Shown in pieces: positions 26,387-37,200 of a DNA stretch of 64,000 bases; within the stretch, counting starts at the first letter, position 1, and every line of letters begins with the position of its first letter. The position numbers and the translations under genes are program-made. Under the pieces are notes generated by a model, which made no database searches, had not been told where the DNA came from, and saw only the letters and a list, made by a program, of their open reading frames with translations. Source of the DNA: Planctomycetota bacterium (GTDB lineage Bacteria > Planctomycetota > Phycisphaerae > UBA1845 > PWPN01); the NCBI GenBank assembly GCA_022711465.1, contig JAKLEZ010000019.1, positions 1 to 64,000 on the forward strand, read 5' to 3'.

Positions 26387-27970
26387 TCACTTGCCTGCGG
26401 GAACTGCTCGCCCCGCCACGCGCTTCGCCCTGATGGCTGCCCGGAACAGACTCAACTCGCTCGGGTCATACGGCCGGTGGTCACTGTGGTACAGATCGTG
26501 TTGCCATTGGGCTGGCTCGCCCTTGCCTGGACGCCAGCCCCAACCGAGGTGCGTCTGCGTCCTGCCGTTCACCAGCCCCCAGTGCATACAGCCGGCTCCG
26601 GTTCGTTCGAAGACCGGCAGGCAGCCGGCCACAGTCGAATTCAGCGGCCGGTTGAGCCACTCCGTGCAGATGACCGGCCGGCCGAACGCCAGCAGCCGCT
26701 TGATTTCCGCTTCCAGCCCCTCCGGAGAACCGTAGTTGTGAAAAGTGACAATGTCGCTGCGCATCAAGCACAGACGGTTGAGATCGGCATCGTTGCACCA
26801 CAGACCAACCGTCAGCGGCTGCGCGGGCTTGACTTCCCGCGCCCAGTCGAAGACACGATCGACCAGCGCCGCAGTCAGCAAGCTGGTCCCGTTGATCGGC
26901 TCGTTGTACAGGTCCCAGGCCAGGACACGCTCATCGTCACGAAAAGAACCAATGACGTCTTGAACGTAACGACGCAGCCGCGACCACTGGACGACGTCGC
27001 GTCCCAACGTGTGCCCGGGACTCGGCGTCCAGCCATTCGCGTACCACCCGAGAATCACATCCGGCTGCTTGCCATAGATTGGGTCACTGATCAGTCCAAA
27101 ACTGCAATCATCAAACAGCGCCGGCATCAGCCGAATACCATGTCGCCGGCTGATGCCGAACAGCGCGTCCAGTCGCTTCCTGAACGCGGACGGATCGTGC
27201 TCCCAGACGACGAACGGCAACACCACGCGCATGCAGTTGAAACCGATGTCCTCCGCCAGCGACAATTCCTCGTCGATCAGATCGGGGTCGAGACCGTACT
27301 CCATGAACATCTCGGTGTAGCTGATCGCGTTGGCCGGCACGTAGTTGAACCCGCACGGCCAGGGCTGCCTGCGGTACCACTCCTGGACCTGCCCTCGCGA
27401 CCACCGCGGCAACGTTGACCGGATCAGAGCGATATCGATGTACTGGCCGCCGCTGGTCTGTCGGCAGTGAACCGCGATTAGGTTCCGCCCCGGCCTGAGG
27501 GAGTCGCCCGCCTCCTGCGCCACCGGCACAAGATCGTGCCCGACATTGTAGCCGCCGATACTCGCGGCCAAGATACCATTGAGGTAGACTTCCGTGTCCT
27601 CGTCGTGGTGGATCGTGAGGAAGAGCTCACCGTCCGGCGCACGGTCAAGCGCAAACGCCTGGCGCAGCCAGATCTCCTTCGTGTTCCATTCGGTGCGAAC
27701 ATGCGTATTCGGTGTCGAGGCCGTGCCAAAACCGCCACAGCCGGTCTTCCACGCCGAATCGCCGAAATCGGGCTTGACCCAGCCCTCGATCGGCACTTCG
27801 GTTGTGTACCGCCACTCGGGGATTGCCCCAACACCACTGGGGACAATCACCCACACTCCACAGTCATCGACACTCGCCGGCGTGGCCGTGGCCCCAGAAA
27901 CGGCCGCAGCCTGTGCCCACACCGTCGCAGCAAGCAACCCGGAAACCGTCCAGCACGCACCTGTCGTCAC
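26387..27970 (-). CDS. Secreted glycoside hydrolase, GH5/clan A-like, with N-terminal jelly-roll domain
   Basis: The 527-residue product begins with a signal peptide (CWTVSGLLAATVWAQAAA). An N-terminal beta-sandwich like the sugar-binding domain of GH2 enzymes follows (HHDEDTEVYLNG, GRNLIAVHCRQ). The rest is a TIM barrel with NCMRVVLPFVVWEHDP, the acid/base Glu in DLYNEPING and the nucleophile Glu in VICTEWLNRP, as in GH5-type retaining glycosidases. The GTG at 27970 is chosen because AGGAGA lies seven bases upstream and it places the signal peptide at the N-terminus; longer upstream frames lack such features. The natural substrate, probably a beta-linked polysaccharide, cannot be read from the sequence. 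Confidence 0.82.
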   Translation of the reverse strand: MTTGACWTVSGLLAATVWAQAAAVSGATATPASVDDCGVWVIVPSGVGAIPEWRYTTEVPIEGWVKPDFGDSAWKTGCGGFGTASTPNTHVRTEWNTKEIWLRQAFALDRAPDGELFLTIHHDEDTEVYLNGILAASIGGYNVGHDLVPVAQEAGDSLRPGRNLIAVHCRQTSGGQYIDIALIRSTLPRWSRGQVQEWYRRQPWPCGFNYVPANAISYTEMFMEYGLDPDLIDEELSLAEDIGFNCMRVVLPFVVWEHDPSAFRKRLDALFGISRRHGIRLMPALFDDCSFGLISDPIYGKQPDVILGWYANGWTPSPGHTLGRDVVQWSRLRRYVQDVIGSFRDDERVLAWDLYNEPINGTSLLTAALVDRVFDWAREVKPAQPLTVGLWCNDADLNRLCLMRSDIVTFHNYGSPEGLEAEIKRLLAFGRPVICTEWLNRPLNSTVAGCLPVFERTGAGCMHWGLVNGRTQTHLGWGWRPGKGEPAQWQHDLYHSDHRPYDPSELSLFRAAIRAKRVAGRAVPAGK

Positions 27971-28286
27971 TGCAGGTCTCCTATCCACAAGGCCCCTGTC
28001 GCCGTGCGCCGGGCCTCCGGATAGTGTATCACGGAAAGCCTCCATTCGCGTATCGCGCGGTAATCCGATCGCTCGCGGAGCACCAACCGCAAGTCCGCCT
28101 GGGTTGCACCGAGGCCTTGATGGAATGGTCGAACGAGAGACGGGCGGTGCACGCCGGACCCGCCCGCCCGCTTGAGACATGATGCCTGCCTCAAGGGCTT
28201 TCTCACAGGCTTTGGCATGTGGGGGCGGCTGGCACGACAGCACCAGCTCGCCCGGTCCGCGCAGCCCTGGGAATGCACCTCGTTCA
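27971..28286. other. Intergenic stretch upstream of the GH5-like gene
   Basis: No gene is supported here. It contains the ribosome-binding site of the GH5-like gene (about 27978-27983) and presumably its promoter. The antisense open frames covering it are shadows. Confidence 0.35.
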
Positions 28287-28763
28287 TCACCGGCGGGGCT
28301 GCGGTGTGCCCGGGGCGTGGAAGACACCGTCGCCAAAGTTGCCGTTGCCAAACAGTTTGGTGCCCGCAACGCAGCTGATGCTGATCCTCGGAACATCATC
28401 CAGCGTCACACCCTCCGGGAGCGGAACCGTCAAGGTCTCGTTGTGGTAGCCGCCTAACCTGAAGATGTTGTCTAGAAGCATAACCGGGTGTGCAAAATCG
28501 TTGTTCTTGATTCCGACGACGGCCGGCGGCACACCCAAACCGTCGAAGGTGAAGTCCTCGATGACGATGGTGCAGTTGTCAACGATGCGGGCCGTCCCGG
28601 ACACACCGTGAATGAACCGGTTCTTGAGCTCGGCGATGTAGCCGACGCGCGAGTCGTCTGAGCCGCAGCGGCTCTGGGCGGGCTGCAGGGCCTGAGAGCA
28701 AGCCCCTACCCAGACCAGAACAGCGAGCAGCCCGAGGCAGAGTCTGTTGCTGTCACCCGTCAT
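28287..28763 (-). CDS. DM13-domain lipoprotein
   Basis: The 158-residue product has a lipoprotein signal (LGLLAVLVWVGAC) and a DM13 domain: AELKNRFIHGVSGTARIVDN, IVIEDFTFDG, PAVVGI and a C-terminal VPRISISCVAG strand. DM13 domains are proposed to take part in extracellular redox or electron transfer and are often fused to DOMON domains; here the domain stands alone. The ATG at 28763 follows GGAGGA. It is not clearly in an operon with its neighbours. Confidence 0.78.
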   Translation of the reverse strand: MTGDSNRLCLGLLAVLVWVGACSQALQPAQSRCGSDDSRVGYIAELKNRFIHGVSGTARIVDNCTIVIEDFTFDGLGVPPAVVGIKNNDFAHPVMLLDNIFRLGGYHNETLTVPLPEGVTLDDVPRISISCVAGTKLFGNGNFGDGVFHAPGTPQPRR

Positions 28764-29234
28764 TCCAGATCCTCCGTGATCCTCACCATGCACACAGCGC
28801 CCACGGAGCGTCTGCATGAGCCGCGTGGTAACATGACCACCATTCCCATGCCCTGAACACGAGTAAAGGGCGTTCTTGAGTGCAATCGGCAAAAGCCGGT
28901 CTCGCACTGCAGGCAAAGCGGACGAAACTCCAACCGGTATCCTACCGGTCAGATCAACCGGGCGTGAACCTCCGGCCAATGGAAGTCAGTCCTCGCGAAG
29001 GCCTGGCAACAGGCAAGTTCCGGCCGGCGGCCGAGATGCGCGACAAGCCACTCCGCCAGCTCCGATCGGCTGCCGGCACCGCGGCAGCATCAGCAGAAGC
29101 CCGTTCGCCGCGCCACTGCCGGTCGAAGCGGCGAGCCCAGAACAAGGTTCCTTGCCAGTGTTCGGGCCCTCATTGACCCCACACCGTGACCTGCGGGCCA
29201 AACCAGCCCTTCTAAAACCTGCTGTCAGATCTAG
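28764..29234. other. Intergenic stretch without recognised gene
   Basis: No frame here shows a domain, signal peptide or ribosome-binding site. It follows the 3' end of the aminotransferase gene and precedes the DM13 gene on the minus strand, so it may contain a terminator and a promoter. No strong hairpin with a T-run was seen. Confidence 0.35.
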
Positions 29235-30593
29235 TCAGGTCAACCGAGCAAATCCACTGTGCCGCACCTCTCCGCCAATGCGTCGCTCGGCATCCCCCAG
29301 GCGAATGGCCTCCGAGAGCTCACCGAATATCTCATCCGCCGCGGCCAGGTAGGCCTCCACATGCCCCTCGCCGTGTGCTAGCGAGGCATAAAACCCACCG
29401 CCGGCCAGAATCCCTCGATCCAGCATCCGAACGGTCAGCAGAGTCTGAAGGGCCAAGGCATTTGGATACTCAAACACCAGACTCGTGATCGCAGGATGTC
29501 CCGTGAGCTTCAGTGCAACACCGTGCCGATCGGCGATCTCGCACATGCCCTTCCGGAAACGCAGTCCAATGGCGGCGATGTGCGCGGGCACATCCACGCG
29601 CTGCATCTTGCGCACCGTGGCCAGCGCTGCCACCGGACCCACGCCTTCGGTCCAATAGGTGCTGGAGATGAACGAACTCTGCGCCGCCTGCATGATCGCA
29701 GCCCGACCGATGACCGCGGCCATCGGGTGACCGTTGCCAAGAGCTTTCGCGAAGACCGCCATGTCCGGCTGCCATCCATACTTGAGATGAGCGCCACCAA
29801 GCACCAGTCGCCAGCCAGCGGTGATTTCGTCCACCACCAGGACCGCGCCGCACTTCGCGCACAACTCGCGCACCCCGGCCAGAAAACCCGGCGCAGGCTC
29901 GACCGAGCGGGTCGGCTCCATGACCACTGCGGCGAGACGACGACCGTGCCGCTCGACGATCTCCGCAAGCTGATCAATGTCGTTGTATGCAAAAGGCATC
30001 GCCGTGTTCGCGAGTTGAGATGGTACACCGCAGGGAGACAAGCCCGGAAGCAGGTGGCCACTGAGAGCATCTGCCGAGGCATCACCCGCGGCGCGGTTTG
30101 CGGCCAGATACCAGTCATGCCAGCCATGGTATCCGCAGAACGCCACCAGGTCCCGATTCGTTGCGGCCCGCGCGATGCGCACGGCGACGGCCATGGCCTC
30201 TCCACCCGTGCGAGCGTAACGGACACTCTGGGCCCAAGGATGGATGTCCAGCAACAACTGCGCGAGTTCGACCTCCTCGGGATTGTTCAGCGTGCACATC
30301 GACCCGCTCTGAACGCGACGGACTACAGCGGAAGTCACGTCGGGATCCTGATAGCCCAGCAGGCAGGCACCGATACCCATAATGGACATGTCCACGTAAG
30401 ACCGACCGTCCAGGTCAATGACCTCACACCCCTTCGCCTCTCGGTAGTACGCCGGCCACTGGCCAGGGGCGAACATCTCCGGCCGTTTGCTCAGCAGCTG
30501 GGTGCCGCCGGGGATGAGCGTCTTTGCCCGCCGATAGAGTCTTTGACCACTTCCAGATGTGCACGCCGCCGCCGGTGCACGAGTTGTACTCAT
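29235..30593 (-). CDS. Class III aminotransferase (glutamate-1-semialdehyde aminomutase-like)
   Basis: The 452-residue PLP enzyme begins with ...LYRRAKTLIPGGTQLLSKRPE as in GSA-aminomutase-type proteins. It has the PLP contacts GGEAMAVAVRIARAAT and YHGWHDWY, the acidic residue D255 (VVDEITAGWR) and the Schiff-base lysine K283 (FAKALGNGHPM). Members of this subfamily act on amino-sugar precursors or other carbonyls as well as on GSA, and no heme-synthesis genes are nearby. The gene starts 39 bases after the stop of the sialidase-like gene and is likely co-transcribed with it, hinting at an amino-sugar related role; this is inference. Confidence 0.85.
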   Translation of the reverse strand: MSTTRAPAAACTSGSGQRLYRRAKTLIPGGTQLLSKRPEMFAPGQWPAYYREAKGCEVIDLDGRSYVDMSIMGIGACLLGYQDPDVTSAVVRRVQSGSMCTLNNPEEVELAQLLLDIHPWAQSVRYARTGGEAMAVAVRIARAATNRDLVAFCGYHGWHDWYLAANRAAGDASADALSGHLLPGLSPCGVPSQLANTAMPFAYNDIDQLAEIVERHGRRLAAVVMEPTRSVEPAPGFLAGVRELCAKCGAVLVVDEITAGWRLVLGGAHLKYGWQPDMAVFAKALGNGHPMAAVIGRAAIMQAAQSSFISSTYWTEGVGPVAALATVRKMQRVDVPAHIAAIGLRFRKGMCEIADRHGVALKLTGHPAITSLVFEYPNALALQTLLTVRMLDRGILAGGGFYASLAHGEGHVEAYLAAADEIFGELSEAIRLGDAERRIGGEVRHSGFARLT

Positions 30594-30632
30594 CCTGTGT
30601 CTCCTGTCAATGAGGCCGCTTCCGGACCCAAC

Positions 30633-33299
30633 TCAATCACATGTCGGCTCGAACGGGATCATCGGACCACTGAAGCAGGACGCAAAGACTGCGAAGTCCT
30701 GAGCATCGATGCTCCCGTTGCCGTCCTGGTCGAAACAGACACAATTCTCCCGGACGCCCGCCTCAGCGCCCGAGTAACACCGCTGGAACACGCCGAAATC
30801 GTCGAGATCCACATCGTGGTCCGAATCCATGTCCGCAAACAGCCGCTGGCACAGGGCCGCGTTGCCGATTTCGAACCGGACCAGCGACCACTGCGAATCC
30901 GACGCGGTGTCGCCCCGATCGATGTCGCCGAAATCCAGGCGAGTCATTCCTCCTACCTGATACTGCTGGCCGCGGAATCGCGTCCCGATGATCCGGCCGT
31001 CCACGTAGTACGTGACGCCCCCAGCGCCCCCCTGAGCTGCCGGATCGAAGACAATTTGATAGGTGTGGTAAACCACGCTTGGGTTGATGGCGCTCAGCCT
31101 CTCGCTCGGATGCGCGTTGCTGTCCACCACCCACACACCAGTGGTGTCCGACGTTCCTCCGGCCACCAGATGCAGGTTCCACCAGTCGTTGCGGTCGATC
31201 ACGCCAAAAGACGCATCGAACACCTGGGCGGCAGTGTTCACCTTGACGCGGGCGGTGTACGTCCAGCCCCGGGGGTCGGAGGCGTCGGCCGGATCGAGGC
31301 TGTAAAGGTAGCGCTGAGCGCCGCCGGCATGGCCTTGGGTCCGCCAGTAGGCTTCAATGTCCACCCCGGGGCCTACGGTCCCGCCAATACCGGTAAAATC
31401 GTCTCGTTGCCAGCCCTCCGTGGAGGGATCGTTCGAACCCTCGTGCAACGCGATGACAGCGTCGCCCAGGGACAACTGGAAGCCGCCTCGCTCTCCCCTG
31501 GCACCGGCGAGGCAGATTGGGTAACTCCGCCCCTTCTGGACGGTCAGAGTGAGACACGAGGCCGACCCGCCACACGGGTCACCACCACAGTCGTCGTTGC
31601 AGGCCAGCCGTGTCCCCAGACACCCATCGTGGATGGAAACGACCGTGTCCAACGCGGAACCGCAGGTGCTCAGTTGCAGGAGACCGTCCTGCGGCGCGGT
31701 GTAAGAATACCAGACTCCCCCCGTCGCATCCACACCGGAACAACCCGCACCGGAGTCGTCGGTGGAGGCGGCGAGCGTTGTTCCGCGGATGGTCCCGCGA
31801 CGAACGGGGATCGCCCTCCCACAGGTGTCGTTGACCGGCGGCCCGCAGACGATTTCCAGGTTGAAGTTGGCGCCATGCGAAGCATCCGCTGCTACACGAA
31901 GGAGGTAAGTCTGCCCCTCAGTGGCCTGAAAGGTCGCGCACGGACCGGTCCCGCAGACCCGCTCAGAGCAAGTCCCACTGCACACCATCTCACTGGCAGC
32001 ATCACAGGTACCGGCATACACCGCAAGCCTGGCACCCTCGGGCAGCCCGCAGGCGGCGACGATAGCGGTACCGGTGCAGGTCGCAGTGTAAGCATACCAG
32101 GTGTCGGCCAGCCCGTTGGGCAACCCGCACAGGGCGGGTCCGCCGGCGGTCGCGAGCGCGGTCGTGCTCGCGAGGGAACCATCGGTCACCTCCGCCGCCT
32201 GCAGGCATTCGTCCGCAACGATCCGCCAATGGGTGCCCATCAGACAGGGATTCTCGCCCGGCTGGTCCACCTGATAATAGACGGTCCAGATCGAGCCGTC
32301 CGCGAGCTGCAGCGATGCGGGATAGCCCAGATCGCCGTTGAGGGCGCCGGACAACCTGATCTCCTGCTGCACGTCCCAAGTCTGTCCACCGTCCCGGCTG
32401 AGGCAGGCATACTCTCCCAGCGGGTCCCATCGCTTGGCATAGGAAACGAGCAGCCAGCCGTTACTCAGCTGAAGGAGGTGCGGCGGATAACCATGGACCG
32501 CCGTCCTGTGGGGTGTCGACCACGTGCAACCACCGTCATCGCTTTCCGATTGAATGAGCAGCTGCGGGGCGTTGTTGTCCCGGAACATGGCCAGGAGTCG
32601 TCCGCCTTGCAGCTCAACCACCTGAGGCTCATCATACGAGAGCATGAGCGCATCCGCGGGAACAGGAAAGTGCGAGATCACCCGCCAGGTAAGCCCGTCG
32701 TCGGTCGACTCGGCGATCGATACTGCGTGGGGCGAACCGGCGGGCGGACCGTTGTAGTCCATGGGAACGGTGTGCGAAGTGTGCGGCTCAAGTCCGAGAT
32801 AAAGCAGTCGGCCATCGCGCAGCTGAATGGGCCCGTGCGGCGTCGTCACCGGCGTACGGACAGGTGCACTCCAGGTGTACCCGTCGTCGCTGGAGCGAAC
32901 CACGTAATGACCCTGAAGCGGCGTCCCGTAGGGCGGACCGGTGAACCAGCTGACCAGCATGGTGCCCCGCACGGTGCGGAGAATCCCCGAGTCGCGATCG
33001 TCGATCGGAAGGTCGTAGATGGTGGTCGGATCGCTCCATGTCTCCCCGCGGTCGCTGCTACGGACCATCTGAACCTTGCCGTCTGGCGAGACGTGTGCGC
33101 TGCGATCGCCCGAAAAAACAGCGATCAGGTCGCCGTTGGGCGCCTCGGCAATACTCGGCCAGCCAATGTAGCGGCCCGGTTGCTTGCACAGGACCCTGCG
33201 GGAGAGGATCGTGGCGGAGCCCTGGCCACGCGCCCCCACACTCGGAACCAGGGCAGCGACCAGGACCGCAAACCCCACAAGCACGTGCTTCAGGCACAT
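30633..33299 (-). CDS. Secreted BNR sialidase-like protein with Cys repeats, LamG-like module and EF-hand tail
   Basis: The 888-residue exoprotein has a signal peptide (HVLVGFAVLVAALVPSVGARG), then a six-bladed propeller-type domain with at least five Asp-boxes (SSDRGETW, SSDDGYTW, STDDGLTW, SDDGGCTW, SRDGGQTW). The position of the sialidase RIP motif reads IGWPSIA, so sialic acid specificity is not assured. Two ~120-residue repeats with paired Cys follow (GGVWYSYTAPQDG, CGSALDTVVSI). Next is a ~210-residue module (DPSTEGWQRDDFTGIGG to SDSQWSLVRFEIG) also found in the next two upstream genes, and finally two EF-hand loops with Cys. The ATG at 33299 follows AGAGGTG. The catalytic half is a paralog of the protein at 42788-44503. 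Confidence 0.85.
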   Translation of the reverse strand: MCLKHVLVGFAVLVAALVPSVGARGQGSATILSRRVLCKQPGRYIGWPSIAEAPNGDLIAVFSGDRSAHVSPDGKVQMVRSSDRGETWSDPTTIYDLPIDDRDSGILRTVRGTMLVSWFTGPPYGTPLQGHYVVRSSDDGYTWSAPVRTPVTTPHGPIQLRDGRLLYLGLEPHTSHTVPMDYNGPPAGSPHAVSIAESTDDGLTWRVISHFPVPADALMLSYDEPQVVELQGGRLLAMFRDNNAPQLLIQSESDDGGCTWSTPHRTAVHGYPPHLLQLSNGWLLVSYAKRWDPLGEYACLSRDGGQTWDVQQEIRLSGALNGDLGYPASLQLADGSIWTVYYQVDQPGENPCLMGTHWRIVADECLQAAEVTDGSLASTTALATAGGPALCGLPNGLADTWYAYTATCTGTAIVAACGLPEGARLAVYAGTCDAASEMVCSGTCSERVCGTGPCATFQATEGQTYLLRVAADASHGANFNLEIVCGPPVNDTCGRAIPVRRGTIRGTTLAASTDDSGAGCSGVDATGGVWYSYTAPQDGLLQLSTCGSALDTVVSIHDGCLGTRLACNDDCGGDPCGGSASCLTLTVQKGRSYPICLAGARGERGGFQLSLGDAVIALHEGSNDPSTEGWQRDDFTGIGGTVGPGVDIEAYWRTQGHAGGAQRYLYSLDPADASDPRGWTYTARVKVNTAAQVFDASFGVIDRNDWWNLHLVAGGTSDTTGVWVVDSNAHPSERLSAINPSVVYHTYQIVFDPAAQGGAGGVTYYVDGRIIGTRFRGQQYQVGGMTRLDFGDIDRGDTASDSQWSLVRFEIGNAALCQRLFADMDSDHDVDLDDFGVFQRCYSGAEAGVRENCVCFDQDGNGSIDAQDFAVFASCFSGPMIPFEPTCD

Positions 33300-33450
33300 A
33301 CGCTTCACCTCTGGACCCACCGGTGCAGAACGACGCCACTTCGATGGCACAACTACTGCGGTCGGATCGATGAACCGCCAGAGGAAAGCGAGGCACGCCT
33401 GAGCGGCGGCGCGGCCCGCGCCCGACGTCATCCAGGGCCGGGTCTGCCTT

Positions 33451-34197
33451 TCATCTCGAGCGGCGTTTCACCAGGAGCCAACCACCCAGACCGACCATCA
33501 GAATCGAGGCCGGCTCCGGTACAGGGTGCTGCCCCAGTTCAAAACGCACCAGCGCCCATTGCGAGTCGGATTCTGTCGCTCCCCGATCATTGTCGCCGAA
33601 ATCCAGCCGATAGAGGCCCGCAACGCCGGCATTGAAGTTCTGGCCACGCATCCGCGAACCGGTCGCCGCCCCATCCACGTAGTAAGTGGCCTCTCCGGTT
33701 CCGCCGGCACCAGCCGGGTTGAAGACAATCTGATACGTGTGGTAGTCGGAACTGGGGTCAATTCCGCTGAGCTGCGGCCCCTTGGACGCGTCAGGGTTCA
33801 TGAGGTAGACGCCTGCCGCGGCCCCGGTCAGCAGGTGAATCTGCCACCATTCCTGGCCGTCGATGACGCCAAACGAGGCTTCGAGGATGTCCGTGGCCAG
33901 GTTGGCCTTCACCCTCGCGGTGTAAGTCCAGCCGGTCGGGTCGTCCACGTCCGCCGGGGTGATGCCCTGAAGGTAGCGTTGAACGCTCCCGGCGTTGCCA
34001 TGCGTCTGCCAGAACGCCTCGCTGTCCCAGCCCGGAGCCACGGCACCTCCCAAACCAGTATAGTCGTCGAGCGCCCAGCCTTCAGACGCAGGGTCGGTCG
34101 ATCCTGCATGCTGGTACGGAGCCGCACCGGCGGCCGCAGCAGCTGCCAAGACGCCCACTACAACCCCAATACCTCGAATCAGGTTTCGCGCGTGCAT
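33451..34197 (-). CDS. PEP-CTERM protein with the shared ~210-residue LamG-like module
   Basis: The 248-residue protein has a signal peptide (GIGVVVGVLAAAAAAGAA), then a single module starting STDPASEGWALDDYTGLGG and ending SDSQWALVRFELGQ. It finishes with a PEP-CTERM sorting signal (VPEPASILMVGLGGWLLV then KRRSR). PEP-CTERM proteins are handled by an exosortase encoded elsewhere and are associated with the cell surface or matrix. The module resembles concanavalin/LamG-type beta-sandwiches. It lies between two genes that carry the same module but end in EF-hand tails. Confidence 0.85.
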   Translation of the reverse strand: MHARNLIRGIGVVVGVLAAAAAAGAAPYQHAGSTDPASEGWALDDYTGLGGAVAPGWDSEAFWQTHGNAGSVQRYLQGITPADVDDPTGWTYTARVKANLATDILEASFGVIDGQEWWQIHLLTGAAAGVYLMNPDASKGPQLSGIDPSSDYHTYQIVFNPAGAGGTGEATYYVDGAATGSRMRGQNFNAGVAGLYRLDFGDNDRGATESDSQWALVRFELGQHPVPEPASILMVGLGGWLLVKRRSR

Positions 34198-34256
34198 TCC
34201 TCTTCTCCTTTCTCACCGCCAACAGTCAAAGCAGCCAACACAACCGAAACAGACGC

Positions 34257-37200
34257 TCAGTCATTGCATGCAGGGTCGGCCGGCACCGCCGGACCGCTGA
34301 AGCAAGCCTGGAACTCCTCGAAGTCGGTGGTGTCGACGTCGCCATCACCGTCGGCGTCGAAGCATCGGCAACCTCCGAGGATCCCGCCGCCGCCGCCCGC
34401 AAAGCACAATTGATAGACGCCGAAGTCCCGCTGGTCCACATCACCATCCGCGTCCGTGTCGGCGAACGGCCGCGGGCAGAGCGCGGAGTTGCCGATCTCG
34501 AACCGCACCAGCGACCACTGCGAATCCGACCCCGCACTGGTACTGTCGTTATCACCGAAGTCCAGCCGAGTCATCCCTCCAACCTGTGGCACTTCTCCGC
34601 GAGCCTGCGTGGCAATGGGTACCCCGTCAAGGTAGTAAGTGACTCCCCCCGCACCTCCGTTCACTGCCGGATCAGAGATGATCTGGTAAGTGTGAAAGGC
34701 TGCGCTCGGATCGATCTCGCTCACCCGCGGCCCTGCACCGTAGTTTGGGTTGACCAGGAACACGCCTCGGGTTTCCGGGCTGCCCGGCACCAGGCTCAGA
34801 CTCCACCAGTCGCCCCCCTCGATGACGCCAAACGACGACTCCCATACCTGGGAGGCCGCGTTCGCCTTCACCCTGGCGGTATACGTCCAGCCGCGAGGAT
34901 CCGACACATCGGAGGTACCCAGTGTATACAGATACCGCTGAGCAGCCCCGGCATTCGCCCGGATGCGCCAGCTGTCCTCGCCATCACTGCTCGGCCCAGT
35001 GATGCCGCCGACGCCGGTGTAATCGTTTAGTGTCCAGCCTTCGGTGGCCGGATCGGACAGCCCGATGTGCTCGATGATCACCGTGCCGTACGAGATATCC
35101 AGCTCGAATGCCCCGCTGCTCCCTCCCGCGCCGGCCACGCGGATCAGGTAGGACGTGCCCTCGGTCACCCGCAGAGACAGGGCCGGCGTCCCGCAGCCAA
35201 CCTCGTTTTCCAGATCGCCGGGGCATGTTGCCGGCTGGTGGATCGACACGACCGGACTGAACTCGGCACTGGCAACCTTGACCTTGAGCTGCCCAGACTT
35301 GGGCACGGTCAGACCATACCAGACATCCGGACTGCCGTAGGAGTCTCCGCAGCTCGCGTCACCGTCGGACGTGGCATACGTCGTGGTGCCGTGAGTCACG
35401 CCCACGGCGGCCAAGGCCACGGCATCCACGCAATGGTCGTTCGGAGGAGGCGTCTTGCAGATCACGTTCAGCTTGACGTCGCCTTGACTGTAACCATTGC
35501 CCGAGACCCGGATCAGGTAGTGCGTACCCACGGTCGTGGCAGGGATTTCTACGCGCGATTGTCGGCCGCAGGCGTCGTCGTTGCAGGCGAGTTCGTTCCC
35601 CCCGCAACCGTCCAGCACCGACAGCACCGTGTCGAAGCCGGATCCGCAGGTGTTGATCTCCAGGGGCGCGTTGCAGACGGCCGTGTAGGAGTACCACACG
35701 TCGGGAGACGCGTTCGAGTCGCCGCAGGAAGCGGTGCCGTCATTGGAGGCGGCGAGCGTAGTGCCTGTCGTCAGCCCATCGACGACCACCTGGGCATTGG
35801 CGCACTCATCATTGGGCACCGTACCCGTGCCTACGTGGAGCACGAAGGCTCCGCCCGTGCCGTTCGCTCCGGAGACCCGGATGTAGTAAGTGGCATCCTT
35901 CTGGACAGGCAGCATCAGCCGCGAACCGCTCCCGCAGGCATTGTCGCTGCAGCCCAGTTCCGCCCCGTCACATGAGGCCCGGACCGAGAGCACGGTGTCA
36001 AAGGACGAGCCACAGCTGTCGACCGTGAGTTGGCCGGTCGAAGCCGCGGTATAGGCATACCACACATCGGCGCTGCCCTCGGAACTGCCGCACGAGGCGG
36101 TCCCGCCCGGGGTGGCAAACGCCGTAGAGCCGTAGGTCGTGCCGTCGGTGATCGGCAAGGCGCTCGCACACGCGTCCGCATACTGAACGCCCTCGACGCG
36201 GAAGTTGTCGAGGCGATAGTCGCCACGGGTGGTGGCGTCAACGCCGTCGATCAGCAGTCCGAACGCGGTGATGTCGCCGGCCGGCAGCATGACCGCCGCT
36301 CCGAGCACCATGCTCGTACCCGGCGTGTAGTCAAGGGCCCGCCACTGGAGAGCGTCGGGGTCCAGCGGCCCGACCCTCGACCAGTTGGCGAGTTCGCCGG
36401 GAATGGCCGGATCGGACGCGTACCATGTGGAACCGACACGCAGGGCAAGGCGGGCTGAGGTGACGGGGCTCGACAATCCGGCCCAGCTGAACCGGAGCCT
36501 GGCCTCGCCTCCACGACGAACCAGATACTCCTGGGTATACAGCAAACCGTAGGTGTCCGGATACGGATCACCGACATAGATGTAGCCACTCAACCCGTCG
36601 GGCAAGGCGGGATTGGAGTTCACTGAGCCCTCCGGAGGCAAGGCAGCGCCGCCAACGTGGGATATGCCGGGGTTACTGTCGAGTGTCGGAATGTACTCGA
36701 TGCCGGACTCATTGATCCAACTCCAACCGGCGAAGTCCAGGGGCCGCTTGATGCCGGAAGTGGCAAATAACTCCTGATAGAGTGTAGCCCACTGTTGGGC
36801 GGAGTCGTCCTCGAGCGAAAGGGTAAAGTCCCCCTTCGCCCCCGCGGCGCCGGCGACACGAATCAGATAGGTGCGGTCCTTCGCGACGGCCACGCTCAGA
36901 CAGGAACCAGGACCGGAGCACGGGGCCCCCTCGCAGTCGTTGTTGCAGGCCAGTTCGGCCCCGCCGCACCCGTCGAGCACTGATACCACCGCATCGAATG
37001 TCGGACCGCAAGTGTCGATCCTGAGCGTGCCGTTGACCGGCGAAGTGTATGCATACCAGACATCAGGGCTTCCGTTCGAGCTGCCACAGCTGCCCGAGCC
37101 GTCAGCCGAGGCCCCCAGAGTGGTCCCGACGACGCTGCCGAGTCCGACGACCTCGGCCAGGGCACAAGTGTCGTTGTCCGGTACGCCGCATTGCACCTTC

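Noticed and set aside
29496..33635. 1379-codon plus-strand open frame across the aminotransferase and sialidase-like genes
   Set aside because: It is antisense to two genes with clear domains, has no domain or signal peptide itself, and long antisense frames are common in GC-rich coding DNA.
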